NCBI GenBank assembly: GCA_945878525.1
Contig: CAMCTU010000013.1
Coordinates: forward strand, 1-35,892
From: Sphingobacterium thalpophilum
Lineage (GTDB): Bacteria; Bacteroidota; Bacteroidia; Sphingobacteriales; Sphingobacteriaceae
DNA: 35,892 bases
Direction of reading: 5' to 3'
Below the pieces are notes generated by a model. That model searched no databases. It had not been told where the DNA came from and was given only the letters and a program-made list of their open reading frames with translations. This document shows positions 7,893 to 16,915 of the stretch, one piece after another. The translations under genes were made by a program, and so were the position numbers. The first letter of the stretch is position 1, and every line of letters starts with the position of its first letter.

Positions 7893-9398
7893 TTAAGCTA
7901 TAATATCGGAAATCACTTTTCCACCAACATCTGTCAAGCGGAATGGTCTGCCTTGTGATTCATAAGTGAACTTTTCATGATCAAAGCCCAATTGATTAAG
8001 TATAGTTGCCTGGATATCAAATGCTTCTGTTTTGCCATTCACAATATCATATCCAATTTCGTCTGTTTCTCCATATGTGGTACCACCTTTGATACCTCCA
8101 CCTGCCATCCACATATTGAATGCTCCCGCATGATGATCTCTACCCTTAAAAGGCATATCTTTTCCTTCTCTATTCTCCTGCATCGGGGTTCTTCCAAATT
8201 CAGCACCCCAAACTATCAGGGTTTCATCAAGTAAACCTCTTTGCTTTAGGTCAAGAATCAATGCGGTAATGGGTTTATCTACATTTCGGCATTTATTGAC
8301 CAGTCCAATATCAACAGATCCACTGGCTGAATTTCCATGCGTATCCCAACCCCAATCAAATAACTGAACAAAACGAACACCTTTTTCAACCAGTTTTCTG
8401 GCCAGTAATACATTATTAGCAAAACTTGTTTTACCTGGTTCTGTACCATACATCTCATGTATATATGCTGGTTCATCATTTATATTCATGACTTCGGGCA
8501 CTGAAATCTGCATTTTATAGGCCATTTCATATTGGGCGATGCGCGACAAAATTTCGGGATCTTTATACTCTTCGTATTGCTCCTGATTTATTTTGTTAAT
8601 GGCATCAATGGATGCTTTACGAAGATCTCTGTCCATACCTGCCGGATCTTTAATAAACAAGACCGGATCACCCTCCCCCCTGCATTGAACACCCTGGTAA
8701 ACACTTGGAAGAAAACCACTTCCCCAAACACTTTTCCCGGCATCCGGATTATTACCGCCGGAAGTTAAAACAACAAAGCCGGGCAAATTCTTATTTTCTG
8801 ATCCCATTCCATAAGTTACCCAGGCGCCAACACTAGGCCTTCCAAGTCGTGCTGAACCTGTATGCATGAGTAATTGCGCAGGTGCATGGTTAAACTGGTC
8901 GGTTGTGACAGCATTTAACATGGCAATCTCATCTGCAACAGTAGCAAGGTGGGGTAAATTATCCGAAAGCCATAAGCCACTATTGCCGTGCTGTTTAAAA
9001 TTCGCCTGCGGACCAAGCATTTTAGGTACTCCTCTTATAAATGCAAACTTTTTACCTTCGAGCAAAGACTGTGGACAATCCTGACCATCAAGTTTTGCCA
9101 ATTCTGGCTTATAGCTGAACATCTCGAGTTGAGAAGGTGCCCCGGCCATATGTAAATAAATGACTGATTTAGCTTTTCCAGGAAACATTGGAGGCCTTGG
9201 CGCAAGCGGATTGGAAGCATCTAACATTGCATTTGGGGCAGAAGATCCACCAAAACCACAGCTTCCAAGCAATGAGCCCAAAGCAAGTGCACCAAAGCCC
9301 ATAGCTCCTTCCTTCAAAAAATGACGACGGGTATGTAATTGCAAAGCTGCATGTTCGGCCTCCATTCTTAACTTTTGTACCTGAGCATCTCTCTTCAT
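7893..9398 (-). CDS. DUF1501 family exported protein
   Basis: Member of DUF1501, an alkaline-phosphatase/sulfatase-like superfamily, 501 residues. The N-terminus is a long Tat-type leader (RR at 24-25, TRRHFLKEGAMGFGALALG) ending in a lipobox-like LLGSC with Cys47, so it may be a lipoprotein. Family landmarks are FDWGWDTHGN, LIVWGAEFGRTPMQ, GRDHHAGAFNMWMAGGG and GGTTYGETDEIG; the Asp and His residues are the likely metal ligands. It lies 30 bases after the PSD1 gene, the classic PSD1-DUF1501 pair known from Planctomycetes, Verrucomicrobia and Bacteroidota. Hydrolysis of a phospho- or sulfo-ester is inferred from the fold; the real reaction has not, to my knowledge, been established. Confidence 0.92.
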   Translation of the reverse strand: MKRDAQVQKLRMEAEHAALQLHTRRHFLKEGAMGFGALALGSLLGSCGFGGSSAPNAMLDASNPLAPRPPMFPGKAKSVIYLHMAGAPSQLEMFSYKPELAKLDGQDCPQSLLEGKKFAFIRGVPKMLGPQANFKQHGNSGLWLSDNLPHLATVADEIAMLNAVTTDQFNHAPAQLLMHTGSARLGRPSVGAWVTYGMGSENKNLPGFVVLTSGGNNPDAGKSVWGSGFLPSVYQGVQCRGEGDPVLFIKDPAGMDRDLRKASIDAINKINQEQYEEYKDPEILSRIAQYEMAYKMQISVPEVMNINDEPAYIHEMYGTEPGKTSFANNVLLARKLVEKGVRFVQLFDWGWDTHGNSASGSVDIGLVNKCRNVDKPITALILDLKQRGLLDETLIVWGAEFGRTPMQENREGKDMPFKGRDHHAGAFNMWMAGGGIKGGTTYGETDEIGYDIVNGKTEAFDIQATILNQLGFDHEKFTYESQGRPFRLTDVGGKVISDIIA

Positions 9399-9428
9399 AT
9401 AAATTATTTTACAATTGCTAAAACCTAT

Positions 9429-12161
9429 TTAATTTTTGTTGAGCCATTCATCCATATTTAACATGGCACCGGCAACAATTACCAATGATGCTGTTTCAGG
9501 ATCTGGAGTTCTATCTTTTGAACCCATTAATTCAATAACGGCTGTTTTATCTTTTTTATATTTCTTTAAGGCTTCAAAATACAGCTCAGATAATGCCTTT
9601 AATTTTTTCTCCGAAATCGGTTTAAACATCATGGCTTCATAAGCCTTACTGATTTGGGTTTTTGTTTCCTTCCCTCCTAACTCTTTCATACGCAGTGCCA
9701 AACTCCTGGAAATTACCAATGTTGTAGAGTCATTCAGTGAGGTTAAAGCTTGCAAGGGAGTATTCGTCCTGATTCTACGGGGCAGGCATGATTCTCTGGC
9801 ACTTCCGTCAAAGGTCATCATGGAAGGATAAGGAGCTGTACGCTTGAGATAGGTATAAACTGCTCTTCTGTACTGATCCTCCCCCTGACTCATTATCCAT
9901 TTCTCTCCGTTATATGGCGACCTCCAGATACCTTCAGGTTGAAATGGCATTACACTAGGTCCATACATTTTATTACTTAACACCTGACTTACTTCCAAAC
10001 CCTGATCTCTTAGCTGCTCTGCTGAAAGTCTGATTCTTGAAGCTCTTGAATAAAACTTATTATTAGGATCAATCTCTAATTTTTCTTCTGTAACTGCAGA
10101 ACTCTGTCTGTATGCCGCAGACATGACAATCTCCTTTAGAAGACTTTTCATGCTCCAATTATGCTCATTCATGAATTTCCATGACAAATGATCCAGTAAT
10201 TCCTTATGAGTTGGCGCAATTCCTTGTGAGCCAAGGTCCTCAAGTGTTTCAGCAATCCCAAATCCAAATAACTGCTCCCATAATCTATTCACCATAGTCC
10301 TGGCGACAAGCGGATTTTTCTTATCAGTTAACCATAAGGCCATTCCTAATCTATTCTTAGGAACATTTGCAGGCATTGGATTCATGATGTCCGGAACACC
10401 AGGTTCAACCTTGTTTCCTTTAACCATCCAATTTCCACGTTCAAAAACTTGGGTAGTTCTGTATTGTTCGTGGTTATTTTCGATCATGATAGGTGTTTCA
10501 TCTACCCTGGCTTGCATCAGCTGGTTGAAATTACTTAGAGCAAGTTCATAACCTGGTTTTCCTTTGCCGGGAAAAGGCACATCAAACTGAAACCACTCAA
10601 ACAGTACACCGGTATCATCGGGGTTTTTAATTGCCGGACTGAAATATTTAAAAAACAGGTTATGTTTTCCGGTTTCGGCGGGTATTGGCAGCATTACAAT
10701 TTTCCATTCACCTTTTGTGTTCGCAAGGGGAACAGTCGTTAATAATTGGCCATTTAAAGCATCCAGATAAATAGACCATTTGCCCCCATCAAAATTGGTT
10801 TTATAACGAAACATGAGTTGTGTCTTATTTTCTAAAACAACATCCTTCAATCGACAGGTACCGTTATTTCGCAGTCCGGCAAACCAGCTGCTAATCAAAG
10901 CAGCATTCACAAACTGATCACATTGCAGTGAATTAATTGTTGGCTGCCATGTTTTAAGAAAGTTAAAGTATTTTTTCGCCTGACTTTCTGTTGTGTTACT
11001 TTTTAACCATTCAATCAGCTTTACCAGCTTAATGCTATCCTGAGAATTATATTGGCGTAATAATGGATAATCTGCATTAGTATCTTCATCCCTCGTATTG
11101 TTGAAAAAAGCCAGAAACTTATAATATTCATCACTCTTAAACGGATCATAAGGATGACTATGACATTGTACACAGTTGAAAGAAGTTCCCATTGTAGCAC
11201 TCCATGTTGTATTTACCCGATCCATCACTGCCGAGGTTCTGAATTCTTCATTATCAGTTCCACCTTCATCATTAGTCATGGTGTTCCTGTGAAATGCTGT
11301 TGCTATATATTTTGCATCATCAGGATTTGGCAAAAGATCACCTGCAAGTTGCTCAATAAGAAAATCATTGTATGGCTTATCTGAATTATATGATTTGATT
11401 AACCAATCACGGTATTTCCAAATAATTCTACCTCGGTCGGCCTCATATCCTCTTGTATCTGCATAGCGAGCAAGATCAAGCCACAGGCTTGTCCATCTTT
11501 CACCATAACGAGGAGAAGATAATAAATCGTCTACAAGATTCTCGTAAGCTTTATTGGAATTGTCCTGAAGGTATTTCTTTGAAGTTGCAGACGATGCTGG
11601 GAGACCGATAAGATCAAGACTAAGTCTTCGCAATAGAGTTGCCTTATCAGCTTCTGGAGAGGGATCCAATTTCTGTTCCTCCAGTTTTTCATAAATAAAT
11701 CTATCAATATCATTTTTAACCCATTTATTATTAATATTCGGAATATCCTGTTTTTTAACGGATACGTAAGCCCAATGCTCTCCCCATTTTGCACCTTCTT
11801 TAATCCATTGCCTGAAAACTTCAATCTCTTCTTTAGAAAGTGCTTCATGCTTATAAGGCATTCTTTCTTCAGGATCCTTATTAGTAATTCTTTTAATCAA
11901 TTCACTGCCCTCAGGATCACCCGGAATGATTGCAGGTTTTCCTGAGTCAGTGAGTCCTAATGCCTCTTCCTGAAAGAGGAGACTGAATCCGGCTTCCTGC
12001 TTAACTCCACCATGGCAAGCGATACATTTCTTATTGATAATTGGCTTGACATGAGCATTGTAATCCACTTTCTGATTAGAAAGTGACAACTTATATAATG
12101 CACCTACCACCATCAGTAGTGCAATTAACACAAGGATTTTTTTCGAATTGAACTGTACCAT
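9429..12161 (-). CDS. PSC1/PSD1 (DUF1549-DUF1553) cytochrome c protein with CBM6-like insert
   Basis: Large exported di-heme protein of 910 residues. A single hydrophobic anchor (KKILVLIALLMVVGALY) is followed by PSC1 with heme site C46-C49-H50 (CIACHG), then DUF1549 (about 140-345) with a second heme site C330-C333-H334 (CVQCHSHPYDP). About residues 444-529 look like a CBM6-type jelly roll (WSIYLDALNG, GEWKIVMLPI, GKHNLFFKYF, LFEWFQF), and DUF1553 fills the rest (NPLVARTMVNRLWEQLFG, TPLQALTSLND). A longer frame would start at a TTG at 12194; the ATG at 12161 directly precedes the anchor and is preferred. It heads the minus-strand operon. Redox chemistry on a carbohydrate is the natural reading, but no biochemistry is known to me. 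Confidence 0.92.
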   Translation of the reverse strand: MVQFNSKKILVLIALLMVVGALYKLSLSNQKVDYNAHVKPIINKKCIACHGGVKQEAGFSLLFQEEALGLTDSGKPAIIPGDPEGSELIKRITNKDPEERMPYKHEALSKEEIEVFRQWIKEGAKWGEHWAYVSVKKQDIPNINNKWVKNDIDRFIYEKLEEQKLDPSPEADKATLLRRLSLDLIGLPASSATSKKYLQDNSNKAYENLVDDLLSSPRYGERWTSLWLDLARYADTRGYEADRGRIIWKYRDWLIKSYNSDKPYNDFLIEQLAGDLLPNPDDAKYIATAFHRNTMTNDEGGTDNEEFRTSAVMDRVNTTWSATMGTSFNCVQCHSHPYDPFKSDEYYKFLAFFNNTRDEDTNADYPLLRQYNSQDSIKLVKLIEWLKSNTTESQAKKYFNFLKTWQPTINSLQCDQFVNAALISSWFAGLRNNGTCRLKDVVLENKTQLMFRYKTNFDGGKWSIYLDALNGQLLTTVPLANTKGEWKIVMLPIPAETGKHNLFFKYFSPAIKNPDDTGVLFEWFQFDVPFPGKGKPGYELALSNFNQLMQARVDETPIMIENNHEQYRTTQVFERGNWMVKGNKVEPGVPDIMNPMPANVPKNRLGMALWLTDKKNPLVARTMVNRLWEQLFGFGIAETLEDLGSQGIAPTHKELLDHLSWKFMNEHNWSMKSLLKEIVMSAAYRQSSAVTEEKLEIDPNNKFYSRASRIRLSAEQLRDQGLEVSQVLSNKMYGPSVMPFQPEGIWRSPYNGEKWIMSQGEDQYRRAVYTYLKRTAPYPSMMTFDGSARESCLPRRIRTNTPLQALTSLNDSTTLVISRSLALRMKELGGKETKTQISKAYEAMMFKPISEKKLKALSELYFEALKKYKKDKTAVIELMGSKDRTPDPETASLVIVAGAMLNMDEWLNKN

Positions 12162-12194
12162 TGGATGTCTTTGTTTTAAAGATATAAATTCCAA

Positions 12195-12435
12195 GATAAA
12201 AAAAAGTGCAGCTGCTTATTTTTGACCATAATTACCATAATATGAAAGAAAAAATAACATACAATCGATACAGATACTATTGAAAATACTGAAACACAAA
12301 TTTTCAAGTACCTTTAGAATACGTTCTATTAATCCCCATTAAGCTAAAGCATACAATGTTTTTGAATCAGAGACAAGAACATAAATGTGTAACAAAATCA
12401 GCAGAAGAGTATCCAACAGGTAATAATACGATTAT
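12195..12435. other. Divergent intergenic region between the PSD1 operon and the ABC exporter
   Basis: This AT-rich 241 bp spacer must hold promoters for both directions. The best minus-strand candidate is a weak -7-like TATCTTTA at 12184-12177, which has no TTG at the right spacing. I see no convincing TAnnTTTG box for the ABC genes and no RNA gene. Confidence 0.4.
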
Positions 12436-13332
12436 ATGCTAAGCATCAGAAATATAGTAAAACAATATGCTAAACATCGGGCATTAGACGATGTTTCGAT
12501 TGAAATTGAAAAGGGTTCGGTTTTCGGACTCCTGGGTCCAAACGGTGCTGGAAAAACCTCTCTAATTCGAATAATCAATCAGATTACCGCGCCTGATCAA
12601 GGTGAAATATTATTAAATGGCGAAAAATTAAACCCTTCCCACATTTCAAAAATTGGATATCTGCCTGAAGAAAGGGGATTATATAAAAAAATGGAGATCG
12701 GTGAACAAATGTTGTATCTGGCGCAATTGAAAGGTTTATCAAAAGCAGATGCAACAAACAGAATCAAATACTGGTTTGAGAAAATGGGTATCCAAAATTG
12801 GTGGAGCAAAAAGGTTGAAGATCTGAGCAAGGGTATGCAACAAAAAGTACAATTTATTGCTACTGTTGTTCATGAGCCGGAATTGATTATCCTGGATGAG
12901 CCATTCTCGGGATTTGACCCAGTAAATGCCCAATTAATAACCAATGAAATTCTGGAGTTGAACCAAAAAGGAGCTACCATTATCTTCTCAACTCACCGGA
13001 TGGAATCTGTTGAACAATTGTGCGACAGTATTGCTCTTATCCATAAATCAAAGAAAATTCTCGACGGGAAGGTGAAGGATATAAAGGATCTTTACAGAAA
13101 CAATACTTACAAGATAGCATATTCAGGTGTTTTGGATTCCGTTGAATCTTTGCTGTTCACAATCAATGAGGAGAAGAAAAACGAAAAAGGCACGCATCTA
13201 ACCATTCAAATCAATCCGGGATATTCTTCAAATGATGTTTTGAAATTTTTAATCCCAAAGGTTCAGGTTACCGAGCTAACTGAAATTGCACCCAGCATGA
13301 ATGACATTTTCATTCAAAACGTAAAAAACTAA
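12436..13332 (+). CDS. ABC transporter ATP-binding protein, NatA-like
   Basis: ATPase subunit of an ABC-2 type exporter, 298 residues. Walker A is GPNGAGKT (about 34-41), the signature is LSKGMQQK, Walker B with its catalytic Glu is LIILDEPFSGFDP, and the H-loop is FSTHRME. A C-terminal extension of about 80 residues resembles DUF4162, as in NatA/YhaQ proteins. The permease gene follows after 8 bases, so the two form one operon. NatAB-type systems export sodium or small molecules; the cargo here is unknown. It is not CcmA: that protein is shorter, lacks this extension, and pairs with CcmB. Confidence 0.93.
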   Translation: MLSIRNIVKQYAKHRALDDVSIEIEKGSVFGLLGPNGAGKTSLIRIINQITAPDQGEILLNGEKLNPSHISKIGYLPEERGLYKKMEIGEQMLYLAQLKGLSKADATNRIKYWFEKMGIQNWWSKKVEDLSKGMQQKVQFIATVVHEPELIILDEPFSGFDPVNAQLITNEILELNQKGATIIFSTHRMESVEQLCDSIALIHKSKKILDGKVKDIKDLYRNNTYKIAYSGVLDSVESLLFTINEEKKNEKGTHLTIQINPGYSSNDVLKFLIPKVQVTELTEIAPSMNDIFIQNVKN

Positions 13333-13340
13333 TCTGACAA

Positions 13341-14645
13341 ATGAACAAGATCATACTAATTATAAAAAGAGAATATTTTAGCAGGGTAAAAAAGAAATCA
13401 TTTTTAGTAATGACATTTCTGGTACCCATCTTAATCATTGGCATGTACGCTCTTATTTTTGCACTATCGTTGCAAGGTGGCGACAATATACCAGCAGTGG
13501 AAGTAATTGACGACAGCGGGATTTTCAATAAGGGACTGGAAGATAAAAAGGCGGCCACATTTCGCATATCAGAACTGACCCTGGCAGATGCTAAACAGAA
13601 AGTTATCAAAAACGAAGATGCATTCGTACTCTACATTCCGAAGAACATTACTAGCGGAGGACCTATTGAAATGTTCTCCCAGAAAAAGGCGGGCATATCA
13701 GTAATTAGTACCATTGAAAACCAGTTAAATGATCAGATGCGAACCAAAATGCTGGCTGATGCAGGCATTGATGTGCTTACCCTGGATAAGATAAAACCAA
13801 AATTATCTGTTGTATCAAAGGAATTAACTCTTGAAGGAGAAAAAGATAGTAGCTCGGGAGCTGCTATGGCCGTTGGATTTGCAGCAGCAATTTTGATCTA
13901 TATGTCTCTCTTTATTTATGGAATTCAGGTAATGAGGGGGATTATTGAAGAAAAAACCAGCAGGATCGTGGAAGTTATTATTTCATCAGTAAAACCTTTT
14001 CAGCTGATGATGGGAAAAATTGTAGGTATTGGACTAGTTGGTCTGACACAATTCCTGCTTTGGATTACACTTTCAATAGGACTGATGACAGTTGCAAGTC
14101 AGATAATATTTAATGGCAAAATGGATCAGGTAAAATCTGAAATGCCAATGAATAAACAAGCTGCTTCAGTAAACAATGATAGCCCGGGAATGGACATCAT
14201 AAATGCTCTCCAAACGGTTGACTGGACATACATCCTTCCAATATTTATTATATTCTTTCTTGGTGGATATATGCTTTATAGTGCCCTATTTGCCGCAGTA
14301 GGATCTGCCGTTGAAAGTGATACTGAAACTCAGCAATTCATGCTTCCCATAACTCTGCCGCTGCTATTTACCTATATCATGTCGTTCAGTTTCATTGTCA
14401 ACAACCCAGATAGTAGTCTGTCGTTCTGGTTAAGCATTATTCCTTTCACATCACCAATTGCAATGATGGTGAGATTACCCTTTGGAGTTCCGAATTGGGA
14501 ATTAGCTTTATCAATAACCCTGCTCATAGGAGGATTCATTTTCACTACTTGGGTAGCATCCAGAATTTATCGTGTGGGTATTTTGATGTACGGTAAAAAA
14601 GTGAGTTTTGCTGAGTTGGGGAAATGGTTTATGTATAAAGAATAA
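13341..14645 (+). CDS. ABC-2 type permease, NatB/YhaP-like
   Basis: Membrane subunit partnering the ATPase just upstream, 434 residues. A first membrane segment (SFLVMTFLVPILIIGMYALI) is followed by a soluble domain of about 140 residues. Next come at least five further segments, with the family motif EEKTSRIVEVIISSVKP after the second and LGGYMLYSALFAAVGSAVE later. This layout (one helix, large extracytoplasmic loop, helical bundle) is typical of ABC2_membrane_3 proteins. Nothing in the sequence indicates the cargo. Confidence 0.92.
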   Translation: MNKIILIIKREYFSRVKKKSFLVMTFLVPILIIGMYALIFALSLQGGDNIPAVEVIDDSGIFNKGLEDKKAATFRISELTLADAKQKVIKNEDAFVLYIPKNITSGGPIEMFSQKKAGISVISTIENQLNDQMRTKMLADAGIDVLTLDKIKPKLSVVSKELTLEGEKDSSSGAAMAVGFAAAILIYMSLFIYGIQVMRGIIEEKTSRIVEVIISSVKPFQLMMGKIVGIGLVGLTQFLLWITLSIGLMTVASQIIFNGKMDQVKSEMPMNKQAASVNNDSPGMDIINALQTVDWTYILPIFIIFFLGGYMLYSALFAAVGSAVESDTETQQFMLPITLPLLFTYIMSFSFIVNNPDSSLSFWLSIIPFTSPIAMMVRLPFGVPNWELALSITLLIGGFIFTTWVASRIYRVGILMYGKKVSFAELGKWFMYKE

Positions 14646-14738
14646 GCTGAAAGGTGAAAGATAAAAGCTGAAGGTGAAATTTTAAAAGCTAAAAGTTACA
14701 TCCGATGTTGAGAAACGACATCGAGGAAATTTAAAATA
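14646..14738. repeat. Degenerate direct repeats and a small dyad before the DUF1648 gene
   Basis: The 93 bp spacer starts with imperfect repeats of AGCTGAAAGGTGAAA and AAAGCTAAAAG words. It then holds a 6 bp dyad (CGATGT at 14703-14708, ACATCG at 14718-14723), 15 bases before the next ATG. The dyad has no T run, so it is not a standard terminator. Confidence 0.5.
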
Positions 14739-15239
14739 ATGGAAGAAAGACCAAAAATAAAACTAGAGCACACCAAAGCCGACAAGGCATTCGAAATTAT
14801 TGGTTGGGTTTTGGTTATTTCTGTTTGGGGTTTCACCGTTAAAAACTACGCAGACTTACCTGACACTATTCCAACACATTATAATATAGCAGGAGAAGCG
14901 GACGGCTTTAACGGAAAAGTTACTATTTTGACTTTGCCACTACTAGCAACAGCTCTATTCGTCGGACTTACATTTCTAAATAAGTTTCCTCACATTTTTA
15001 ATTATCCGACCAACATAACACAACATAACGCATTAAGACAATACACAAATGCAACAAGAATGATTAGATATTTGAAACTTGTTATTGTTGTTATTTTTGG
15101 ATTAATTGCTTTCAAGACAATTCAAAATGGAAATGGAGAAGCGAACGGACTTGGAATTTGGTTTTTGCCTTTGACATTGGGGCTAATTTTTATTCCTCTG
15201 ATTTATTTTTTGATTAAATCATTCAAGACAAAACAATAA
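14739..15239 (+). CDS. DUF1648 domain membrane protein
   Basis: Small membrane protein of 166 residues with four predicted helices (about 19-36, 63-82, 105-125 and 140-158). The region after the first helix carries the DUF1648 pattern: LPDTIPTHYNIAGEADGFNGK. Related domains occur in SdpI-like immunity proteins, but the SdpI C-terminal part is missing, so immunity is only a possibility. Flanking spacers of 93 and 158 bp differ from neighbouring DNA, and the downstream one resembles cassette-type repeats. The gene may therefore have arrived independently between the ABC operon and the ppx gene. No partner gene is visible. Confidence 0.8.
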   Translation: MEERPKIKLEHTKADKAFEIIGWVLVISVWGFTVKNYADLPDTIPTHYNIAGEADGFNGKVTILTLPLLATALFVGLTFLNKFPHIFNYPTNITQHNALRQYTNATRMIRYLKLVIVVIFGLIAFKTIQNGNGEANGLGIWFLPLTLGLIFIPLIYFLIKSFKTKQ

Positions 15240-15397
15240 CGAAAACACAAAGTACTGGCTATAAAAAGCACCTGCCTAAAATGCGGGGTTTCGTGTTTCA
15301 AATCAAGCTTTGTGGTAAAAGTTCTACCCTTCGGATAGCTGCAAAACGTGAAAACTTAAGGTAAAAGCATAGTCCATTTATAAATATTACTCAAAAA
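15240..15397. repeat. Cassette-like intergenic sequence after the DUF1648 gene
   Basis: Right after the stop codon comes AACGAAAACACAAAGTACTGG, then ATGCGGGGTTTCGTG, AGCTTTGTGGTA, GTTCTACC and GCTGCAAAACGTG. From memory, similar strings flank lone accessory genes in other Bacteroidota, usually with a matching inverted end (GAATCCCGCAT) that is eroded or absent here. Assignment to that family is unverified. Confidence 0.4.
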
Positions 15398-16324
15398 ATG
15401 AATTCCGTTGCAATACTCGATCTGGGTACAAATACTTTTCAGTTATTGATTGCAAACATCATTAAAAATAAGCCTATGCTCGTTTATACTGAAAGCATAG
15501 CAGTAAAATTAGCTGAGGGGGGAATCCAAAAGGGCTATATCAGTGAGGCGGCTTTTGATCGCGGACTCACAGCATTGAAAGAATTCAAAAAATCAATAGA
15601 CCTTTATCAGGTTAAAACGGTGAGGGCTGTAGCAACATCGGCGCTCCGGACTTCCATCAACGGGCTAGAGTTTTTAGATAGAATCAAATCAGAAACAGGA
15701 ATCAACCCTGAAATCATTACCGGAGATCAGGAGGCAGAATTGATTTATCTCGGTGTTAGTTCGGCTATTGATGGTGTTGATGAAAAATATCTAATCATTG
15801 ATATTGGTGGTGGAAGCGTTGAATTTATTATCTGTAATCAGAAAGAAATATTCTGGAAAAGAAGTTATGATATTGGGGCGGCCCGACTCATGGAACAATT
15901 CCACCATTCAGATCCTATTTCTGAGGCGGATAAAAATAAACTGAATTTATATTTGGAAAGCACACTTTCTGAACTCAAAATCCAGTCAAATATCCATAAA
16001 CCAGAACTACTCATCGGTTCTGCTGGAGCGTTTGAAAGCTTCGCAGCACTAATTGATTCAAAATTTGAGGTCAGATTTAAAAATCCTGAAACCATTATTG
16101 AATTGAAGGATTTTGCAGCTATTTCGGAAATCATTCTGAATAGTACACACACAGAACGCAGTAAAAACGAAGCCATCATCCCGGTCAGAACAGACATGAT
16201 TGTAATGGCTACGCTGATCACCAAGTATGTTATTGATCAATTTGCCTTTAAATCGTTTAGGTTATCGACCTATTCATTGAAAGAAGGCCTGCTATTTGAA
16301 TACCTAAGAAACAGAACCTTGTAA
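15398..16324 (+). CDS. Ppx/GppA family exopolyphosphatase / pppGpp phosphohydrolase
   Basis: Actin-like fold phosphatase that trims polyphosphate or converts pppGpp to ppGpp, 308 residues, so a short two-domain form without the C-terminal HD-like domain of long GppA/Ppx. The phosphate loops are AILDLGTNTFQLLIA near the N-terminus and LIIDIGGGSVEFII around 130, with the catalytic-Glu region in ITGDQEAELIYLG. A C-terminal VIDQFAFKSFRLSTYSLKEG is typical. The stop codon abuts the stop of maf on the other strand with no base between. Ppx and GppA cannot be separated from sequence alone. Confidence 0.92.
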   Translation: MNSVAILDLGTNTFQLLIANIIKNKPMLVYTESIAVKLAEGGIQKGYISEAAFDRGLTALKEFKKSIDLYQVKTVRAVATSALRTSINGLEFLDRIKSETGINPEIITGDQEAELIYLGVSSAIDGVDEKYLIIDIGGGSVEFIICNQKEIFWKRSYDIGAARLMEQFHHSDPISEADKNKLNLYLESTLSELKIQSNIHKPELLIGSAGAFESFAALIDSKFEVRFKNPETIIELKDFAAISEIILNSTHTERSKNEAIIPVRTDMIVMATLITKYVIDQFAFKSFRLSTYSLKEGLLFEYLRNRTL

Positions 16325-16900
16325 TTATTCAGATAAATTACAGAGCTCAGTGTATAAACGATGCGTAGGTAAGCCAACAACATTGCTGTAAGAGCCATTT
16401 ATCTTATCAACTGCCACTAATCCAATCCATTCCTGGATCCCATACGCACCCGCTTTATCCATTGGCTTGCAGGTATTAATATAATATCGAATCTGTTCAA
16501 CACTGATCTCCTTAAAAAACACTTCTGTAAGTTCATAGAAACTGGAAATACTATGATTCTTCAGGAGACTTACACCTGTAATGACATCATGTTTCTTACC
16601 GGATAATGCCGAAAGGATTTCAAAGGCGTGATCTTCATTTTCGGGTTTACCAAGAATTTTACCATCAAGCGAGACAATCGTATCTGCCGTAATCACGACT
16701 TCGTTTTCAATCAGTAGATCGAATGCTCTTGCCTTTTTTTCTGAGATAAAAACCGCAATTTCAGATGGCGATAGGTCAGGAGGATAACTTTCGTCAACTT
16801 CTCTTAGAACCACCTGAAAATCAAATCCCATGAGTTTCAATAGTTCCTGTCTGCGTGGCGATTTGGATGCTAAAATAATTGACGGAAATTGTTTGATCAT
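16325..16900 (-). CDS. maf: Maf family nucleoside triphosphate pyrophosphatase (dTTPase/UTPase type)
   Basis: House-cleaning enzyme that hydrolyses non-canonical or excess NTPs to NMPs, 191 residues. Maf motifs are ASKSPRRQELL, DESYP, KKARA, VITADTIVSLDGKILGKP, DKAGAYGIQE and GSYSNVVGLP. The KAGAYGIQ form points to the YhdE-like dTTP/UTP class. A frame six codons longer begins at a TTG (16918). That TTG is the tail of a perfect -7 promoter box TATTTTTG, so the ATG at 16900 is the better start. It is convergent with the ppx gene. Confidence 0.94.
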   Translation of the reverse strand: MIKQFPSIILASKSPRRQELLKLMGFDFQVVLREVDESYPPDLSPSEIAVFISEKKARAFDLLIENEVVITADTIVSLDGKILGKPENEDHAFEILSALSGKKHDVITGVSLLKNHSISSFYELTEVFFKEISVEQIRYYINTCKPMDKAGAYGIQEWIGLVAVDKINGSYSNVVGLPTHRLYTELCNLSE

Positions 16901-16915
16901 ATCATTAGGTTTTGC

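Noticed and set aside
12207-12216. GCAGCTGC palindrome upstream of the PSD1 operon
   Set aside because: An isolated 8 bp palindrome is expected by chance and has no partner or repeat nearby.
12436-13332. Possible CcmA, the missing partner of CcmB
   Set aside because: The C-terminal DUF4162-like extension and an adjacent NatB-type permease point to a separate exporter.
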